Below, piece by piece: positions 5,741 to 9,229 of a stretch of DNA of 9,229 bases (position 1 is the stretch's first letter; every line of letters begins with the position of its first letter). The notes beneath the pieces are model-generated. The model saw nothing but the letters and a program-made list of their open reading frames with translations. It made no database searches and had not been told where the DNA came from. Made by a program: the position numbers and the translations under genes. Origin of the DNA: an uncultured Acidobacteriota bacterium (GTDB taxonomy: Bacteria; Acidobacteriota; Blastocatellia; Pyrinomonadales; Pyrinomonadaceae); the NCBI GenBank assembly GCA_946480545.1, contig CAMLKY010000051.1, positions 1 to 9,229 on the forward strand, read 5' to 3'.

Positions 5741-7486
5741 ATGAGATATCTGATCCTGGTCATCGTTCTTTTTTCATCTTTTGTTTCCGCTCAGCAGACG
5801 AATAGTGCTAAGGAGCTTACCGGTCTCTGGTATGCAAAGAAGAGGTTCGGGCCGGATGTGCGCGGTATGTTGATGATCCGGCAGACCGGTCGCGACTGCC
5901 GTGCAGAGATAGCGGGTTACATTGCCAAATGTCTGGTCACCGGAGACGACATGGCTTTTGAGCTGCCAGGCGGTAATGGAAGATTCGTCGGCAGGTTGGA
6001 CTCTAAGACAAGAGCGATCGAGGGCCACTGGTTCCAGTCCCGAGACAATCCCACAAGCGGCATTCCGTACGCATCTCCCGTGACTCTTGTTCGTCGCGGA
6101 CAGGATTGGATCGGCACCGTTACTCCGAGCGAAGAAACTCTTACCTTTTACATTCTTGCTCGTGAGTTGCCCGACGGCACGATCGGCGCGTTCCTGCGGA
6201 ACCCGGAACGTAATCTCGGCCGGTTCGCGCGGATCGATCATCTCGAGCGCGAGGGCGAGAAAATAAGACTCGTGGGTGGCGAAGGCGCCCAAAAGCGTGT
6301 CTGGCTCGAGGGTACATATCGCGATGAAGTACTTACGGTCAATTATCCGGGCCGTGGCGGAAGCTACGATTTTCGACGAATCCCACCCGGCGAACATACG
6401 GACTTCTATCCGCGTGGCCTTCCCGGCTTCGTCTATTCATATGCGCCGCCGCCGCAATTGAATGACGGTTGGACTACGGCGTCGCTCGAAGACGTCGGGC
6501 TCTCACGCACCGCAATCGAGAAGTTCATCCAGATGATCATCGACACGCCGATCGACAGTGTCTCATCCCAGGAGGATCATGGCGTGCTCATCGCTCGACA
6601 CGGAAAGCTTGTGCTCGAGGAGTACTTTCATGGCGAGCATCGGGAAAAGGCGCATGATACTCGCTCGGCTTCGAAGAGCGTTGCGGCCGACATGATAGGA
6701 GCAGCAATCCAACGCGGCGTGACCATCTCGGCCGCGACACCGGTGTATTCGAACATGAACTTTGGGCCTGCTCCTGCGGATCTTGACGCACGAAAGCGTG
6801 AGATCACACTCGAGCATCTTCTAACGATGTCCGCCGGTCTCGATTGCGATGAGAGCAATCCCGACTCGCCCGGCTTCGAGGACAAGATGTGGGAATCCGG
6901 TGCAGCGGACTTCTATAAATGGACGATGGATCTCAAGATGGTTCGCAGGCCTGGCGAAAAGGCCGTCTATTGCAGTGCGAGTCCGAACCTCGCCGGTGGC
7001 CTTTTATACCGGACCGCTAAAGAATCAGGTCAGTCGATGTTCCATGAGCTACTCGCCGAGCCACTCCAGATATCGCGCTATTACCTCACGACATCGCCGC
7101 AGGGCGATTTCACGCTCACCGGCGGTGCGAAGTTCTTTCCGCGCGACTTCGTGAAGCTCGCACAAGTGCACTTGAACGGCGGGACGTGGAATGGTCGACG
7201 GATCTATTCAAAGGAATGGTCCGAGCGTTCGACATCGGCGCTCTACGCGATGTCTGGGAGCACGCTTAAGTACGGATATCTCTGGTGGGTCACTGATTAT
7301 CCTTTCGAAGGAAGAAACGTGCGAGCGTATTTTGCGAGCGGCAACGGCGGTCAGATCGCGATGGCGATCCCCGAATTCGACCTCGTTCTGGGTTTCTGGG
7401 CCGGCAACTACAACGACATCGGCGGCCGAAGGGCGACGAGCGAATACGTTCCGAAATATATCTTACCGGCGGTAGAAAAACGGTAG
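5741..7486 (+). CDS. Exported beta-lactamase-family serine hydrolase with N-terminal beta-rich domain
   Basis: From the ATG at 5741 the product is 581 residues. Residues 1-17 are a signal peptide (MRYLILVIVLFSSFVSA, cleavage before QQ). Residues about 24-245 form a beta-rich region of unknown function containing GLWYAKKRFGP. From about 250 comes the penicillin-binding-protein/class C beta-lactamase fold, with the nucleophile motif S309-A-S-K312 and the third-motif equivalent GNGGQ at 534-538, followed by IAMAIPEFDLVL. The second motif, usually Y-x-N, is Y410-C-S, so Asn is replaced. Such proteins are often peptidases or esterases rather than true beta-lactamases, and no substrate can be assigned. 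The frame is open from 5624, but the signal peptide starts at 5741 and AAAAGGA (5722-5728) is a possible, slightly distant SD. The 3' end overlaps the convergent DUF4440 frame by 24 bases. Confidence 0.88.
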   Translation: MRYLILVIVLFSSFVSAQQTNSAKELTGLWYAKKRFGPDVRGMLMIRQTGRDCRAEIAGYIAKCLVTGDDMAFELPGGNGRFVGRLDSKTRAIEGHWFQSRDNPTSGIPYASPVTLVRRGQDWIGTVTPSEETLTFYILARELPDGTIGAFLRNPERNLGRFARIDHLEREGEKIRLVGGEGAQKRVWLEGTYRDEVLTVNYPGRGGSYDFRRIPPGEHTDFYPRGLPGFVYSYAPPPQLNDGWTTASLEDVGLSRTAIEKFIQMIIDTPIDSVSSQEDHGVLIARHGKLVLEEYFHGEHREKAHDTRSASKSVAADMIGAAIQRGVTISAATPVYSNMNFGPAPADLDARKREITLEHLLTMSAGLDCDESNPDSPGFEDKMWESGAADFYKWTMDLKMVRRPGEKAVYCSASPNLAGGLLYRTAKESGQSMFHELLAEPLQISRYYLTTSPQGDFTLTGGAKFFPRDFVKLAQVHLNGGTWNGRRIYSKEWSERSTSALYAMSGSTLKYGYLWWVTDYPFEGRNVRAYFASGNGGQIAMAIPEFDLVLGFWAGNYNDIGGRRATSEYVPKYILPAVEKR

Positions 7487-7984
7487 AGCAGATGAGCCGG
7501 TCAAATGTTTAATCGCGGATTTGCGCAGATAACGCCGATCCAAATCAGAACGCAAATCCTCCGTCGCATAAGCAATCTTGCGCCTAAGGTATTCGTAGTT
7601 CAAGCAGGTGCAACTTAGAAAAGTCCCCTGGGATGCCGTGCATTTCCATTCGTTGCCGGAGCGTACGAATACATCTGTGAATCGCAGTGCCACCGTCATT
7701 TCCTTGCCCTGGTAGCTGCCCGACATTTGTGTGCGGCCGGTGACGATGGCCCAGTCTCCGAAGTCGCGGACCCGAACCTGATCGATCTTTCCCTCGGTGA
7801 TCTGGCGCTCGCCCGTAAACGCTTCGCGAAGGACCTCTGCCTTCGTGAGGATGCGACCGGTCGGATCGATCACACTCCAATCGTCAGATAGGACTCGCTC
7901 GATGAACGCCTGATCGCGGTCGATCCATGCAGCCGCGAGCTGCTCCTCGATTTGCGTGAGCTCAGTTACCGCATCCGTATTCAT
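7463..7984 (-). CDS. DUF4440/SnoaL-like (NTF2-fold) protein with atypical C-terminal extension
   Basis: The product is 173 residues as annotated. Residues 1-124 match the small NTF2-like DUF4440 layout: an N-terminal helix (LTQIEEQLAAAWIDRDQAFIERVLSDDW), a VIDPTGRILTKAE turn, then strands ending in ALRFTDVFVRSGNEWKCTASQG. These proteins form a conical pocket and may bind or turn over a small ligand; no specific function can be given. The family normally ends just after the xASQGT strand. Residues 125-173 (7463-7612) have no family character, are rich in Arg, Leu and Tyr, and run through spacer DNA into the end of the convergent hydrolase gene. A TAA sits one frame away at 7615-7617, so a single-base change may have removed the original stop. 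Its SD (GGGAAG, 7987-7992) is only two bases from the ATG, so initiation may be weak. Confidence 0.75.
   Translation of the reverse strand: MNTDAVTELTQIEEQLAAAWIDRDQAFIERVLSDDWSVIDPTGRILTKAEVLREAFTGERQITEGKIDQVRVRDFGDWAIVTGRTQMSGSYQGKEMTVALRFTDVFVRSGNEWKCTASQGTFLSCTCLNYEYLRRKIAYATEDLRSDLDRRYLRKSAIKHLTGSSALPFFYRR
7517..7559. repeat. Inverted repeat GGATTTGCG / CGCAAATCC between convergent genes
   Basis: GGATTTGCG (7517-7525) and CGCAAATCC (7551-7559) are exact reverse complements separated by 25 nt. They lie just after the hydrolase stop codon and inside the atypical tail of the DUF4440 frame. No T tract follows on either strand, so this is not a clear terminator. It resembles spacer repeat DNA more than coding sequence. 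Confidence 0.5.
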
Positions 7985-8042
7985 ATCTTCCCGGCACGAC
8001 TCTAGCGCAAGCGGCCAAGAAACCCACGTTCATATTTGATGA

Positions 8043-8069
8043 ATAAGGCCCCCTTTTGTGGGGCCTTAT
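8043..8069 (-). terminator. Hairpin downstream of the SRPBCC gene, probable terminator
   Basis: ATAAGGCCCC (8043-8052) pairs perfectly with GGGGCCTTAT (8060-8069) around the loop CTTTTGT. It lies 16 bases after the end of the minus-strand SRPBCC gene and before the DUF4440 start, so termination of the SRPBCC transcript is the natural role. The T tract is weak on both strands (TTCATC on the minus strand, CTTTGT on the plus strand), so efficiency may be low. Confidence 0.65.
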
Positions 8070-8085
8070 CTTTGTATACCGACTA

Positions 8086-8571
8086 TTAGAGACCACCGCC
8101 GCCGCCGGCAGTTTTGGCGCCGCCGTGGACTTCGCCACGCCACGCGCCGGTCTCGGTCCCGCGTTCTTCGATGAACTCTTTGAAACGCTCGAGATCGCCT
8201 TCGACACGACTGTCGACGAACCCGAGCGCGCTGCCGGCGCTCTCGAAGAACCCCTCGGGCTCGTATTCCAGACGCAGAGTGATCCGCGTCGAATCGGCGC
8301 CCTCGTCTTCAAAGCGTACGGTGCCCGCGTTGTACGCACCGGTCGTGCTTCGCCATGAGATCCGCTCGTCCGGCTCCTGCTCGAAGATCTCTGCCTCCCA
8401 CTCGACGTCTTTGCCGCCAATGTTGGCCTTCCAGAAAAGGCGCGTGTCGTCCTCTTGCCGAACTTCTTCGACGCCGTCCATGAATTCCGGGAACTCCTCG
8501 AATTGTGTCCACTGGTTATAGGCCGTGCTCACCGGCACGTCCACTACTATCGATTTTTCTACTGTGTCCAT
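8086..8571 (-). CDS. SRPBCC-family protein (polyketide cyclase/dehydrase type)
   Basis: The product is 161 residues. It opens with VEKSIVVDVPVSTAYNQWTQFEEFPEFMDGVEEV, the typical first strand and helices of the START/Bet v1-like helix-grip fold. WKANIGGKDVEWEAEIFEQEPDERISWRS and then ITLRLEYEPEG follow, with a long C-terminal helix about 120-140 (DSRVEGDLERFKEFIEERG). This subgroup is common in bacteria, and its members are often small cytosolic proteins of unknown ligand; no transmembrane segment is visible. The C-terminus is glycine-rich (VHGGAKTAGGGGGL), an addition outside the fold and probably disordered. GGGGAG (8577-8582, minus strand) five bases upstream is a strong SD and fixes the start. 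It is divergent from the GH5-type gene and is followed by a hairpin. Confidence 0.88.
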   Translation of the reverse strand: MDTVEKSIVVDVPVSTAYNQWTQFEEFPEFMDGVEEVRQEDDTRLFWKANIGGKDVEWEAEIFEQEPDERISWRSTTGAYNAGTVRFEDEGADSTRITLRLEYEPEGFFESAGSALGFVDSRVEGDLERFKEFIEERGTETGAWRGEVHGGAKTAGGGGGL

Positions 8572-8815
8572 GATTTCTCCCCTTTTTCGATTAATGCTAA
8601 CGATCCCCCTTTCTCAAAAGACACGTCTCCGTCCTCGCTCTCACAACGAACGCCGCATCTCAAACAACTTTCGGGGGGTAAGATTCATTTAACGGCAACG
8701 GGCGAGCTATGGCAAGGATTTTGGTGTTGGAATGATAGAGCGGCCTCAGCCGGCGTTCGAGCGGGCGCCGCAATTAACATCCTATAAGCGATACGCAATA
8801 ATACCCGCACGATAC
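8572..8815. promoter_or_regulatory. Divergent spacer between SRPBCC and GH5-type genes
   Basis: This 244-nt spacer should contain promoters for both flanking genes. TATAAG at 8783-8788 resembles a -10 box for the GH5-type gene, 28 bases before its ATG, but no matching -35 is evident. No Shine-Dalgarno precedes the ATG at 8816. The middle of the spacer shows no coding frame or repeat that I can support. Confidence 0.25.
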
Positions 8816-9229
8816 ATGCGAACTAGATTTGTCATAGCGGTCATCCTCAGTCTGGTCGTTTCTTCGGCCGCAGTTCCGCAGAAGCCAGCTTTCGTCTCGG
8901 TGAGGAATCACAAATTCCAGGTGCGCGACCGGGCGTACTACTTCATCGGGACAAACTATTGGTATGGCGGCCTGCTGGGCCTTGAGAAGGACAAGCGTCG
9001 TGGCGTGCAGCGTTTGCGAAAAGAGCTCGACTTTCTAAAACGCAATGGCGTTACGAATCTGAGGCTGATGGCCGGAGCCGAAGGTTCGGGGTTGATAAAC
9101 GGCGTCATGCGAGTCGGGCCGCCGCTGCAGCCCGAGAAAAACAAGTTCGACGAAAGTGCGCTCGATGGTCTCGATCTGGTTCTCGCTGAAATGGCGAAAC
9201 GGGACATGAAAGCGGTCATCTTCCTAAGC
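8816..9229 (+). CDS. Exported glycoside hydrolase, GH5 mannanase-like (partial, 3' end outside window)
   Basis: The frame is open from the ATG at 8816 to the window edge, giving 138 residues and no stop. Residues 1-19 are a signal peptide (MRTRFVIAVILSLVVSSAA). FVSVRNHKFQVRDRAYYFIGTNYWYGGLLG (26-55) is the first-strand signature of GH5-type endo-beta-mannanases, followed by LDFLKRNGVTNLRLMAGAEG, where R83 corresponds to the conserved active-site arginine. ALDGLDLVLAEMAKRDMKAVIFLS at the edge leads into the next barrel strand. The acid/base and nucleophile glutamates would lie downstream, so activity cannot be judged. The expected role is extracytoplasmic cleavage of mannan or a related beta-glycan. 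The start is supported by the signal peptide but not by an SD. GH5 is likely; the mannanase subtype is less certain. Confidence 0.82.
   Translation, partial: MRTRFVIAVILSLVVSSAAVPQKPAFVSVRNHKFQVRDRAYYFIGTNYWYGGLLGLEKDKRRGVQRLRKELDFLKRNGVTNLRLMAGAEGSGLINGVMRVGPPLQPEKNKFDESALDGLDLVLAEMAKRDMKAVIFLS

Noticed and set aside
5774..6397. 207-codon minus-strand frame antisense to the hydrolase
   Set aside because: No domain is visible, and it lies across a well-supported coding region.
8056..8358. 100-codon plus-strand frame opposite the SRPBCC gene
   Set aside because: It starts inside the hairpin and is antisense to a gene with a strong SD and family motifs.

Overview
The window suggests a moderately GC-rich, free-living Gram-negative bacterium. 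The best guess is Acidobacteriota, class Blastocatellia (Pyrinomonadaceae-like). This rests on a soluble Ser/Thr kinase fused to a TolB-N-like domain and TPRs, a beta-lactamase-fold serine hydrolase with a beta-rich N-terminal domain, exported FN3 and GH5 proteins, and spacers filled with degenerate heptanucleotide repeats. The taxonomic call is an inference; no rRNA or other phylogenetic marker is present.

Layout. A heptad tandem repeat (1-98) precedes a two-gene minus-strand unit: a 93-residue [2Fe-2S] ferredoxin-like protein (935-1216) whose stop overlaps the start of an SDR oxidoreductase (102-938) in an ATGA junction. Divergent from it is a small glutaredoxin-like gene (1337-1558, +). 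Its terminal UGA may be recoded as selenocysteine, because a short hairpin lies just downstream and the reading frame continues for five more codons. Next comes a pair of heptad repeats in inverted orientation, the second of which ends exactly at the start codon of an 815-residue kinase/TPR protein (1725-4172, +). A convergent spacer (4173-4375) carries a third heptad array and a 73-nt imperfect palindrome. It separates the kinase from a secreted three-FN3-domain protein (4376-5353, -).

A 387-nt divergent spacer (5354-5740) with repeated GAACGTT sites and a 14-bp palindrome leads to an exported beta-lactamase-family serine hydrolase (5741-7486, +). This converges on, and slightly overlaps, a DUF4440/SnoaL-like protein (7463-7984, -) whose last ~50 residues look like read-through into spacer DNA. 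Upstream of that lie a hairpin, an SRPBCC-family protein (8086-8571, -) and the 5' end of a divergent, exported GH5-type glycoside hydrolase (8816 to the window edge, +), which has no stop in the window.

How the genes work together. Only the ferredoxin/SDR pair shows clear operon structure. The other genes are single transcription units in alternating orientation, and I see no defence island, phage, transposase, tRNA or CRISPR. Three exported proteins (FN3, serine hydrolase, GH5) suggest a polymer-degrading, envelope-active lifestyle. The most unusual signals are the possible selenocysteine codon in the glutaredoxin and the family of heptad arrays, which share unit length but not sequence.
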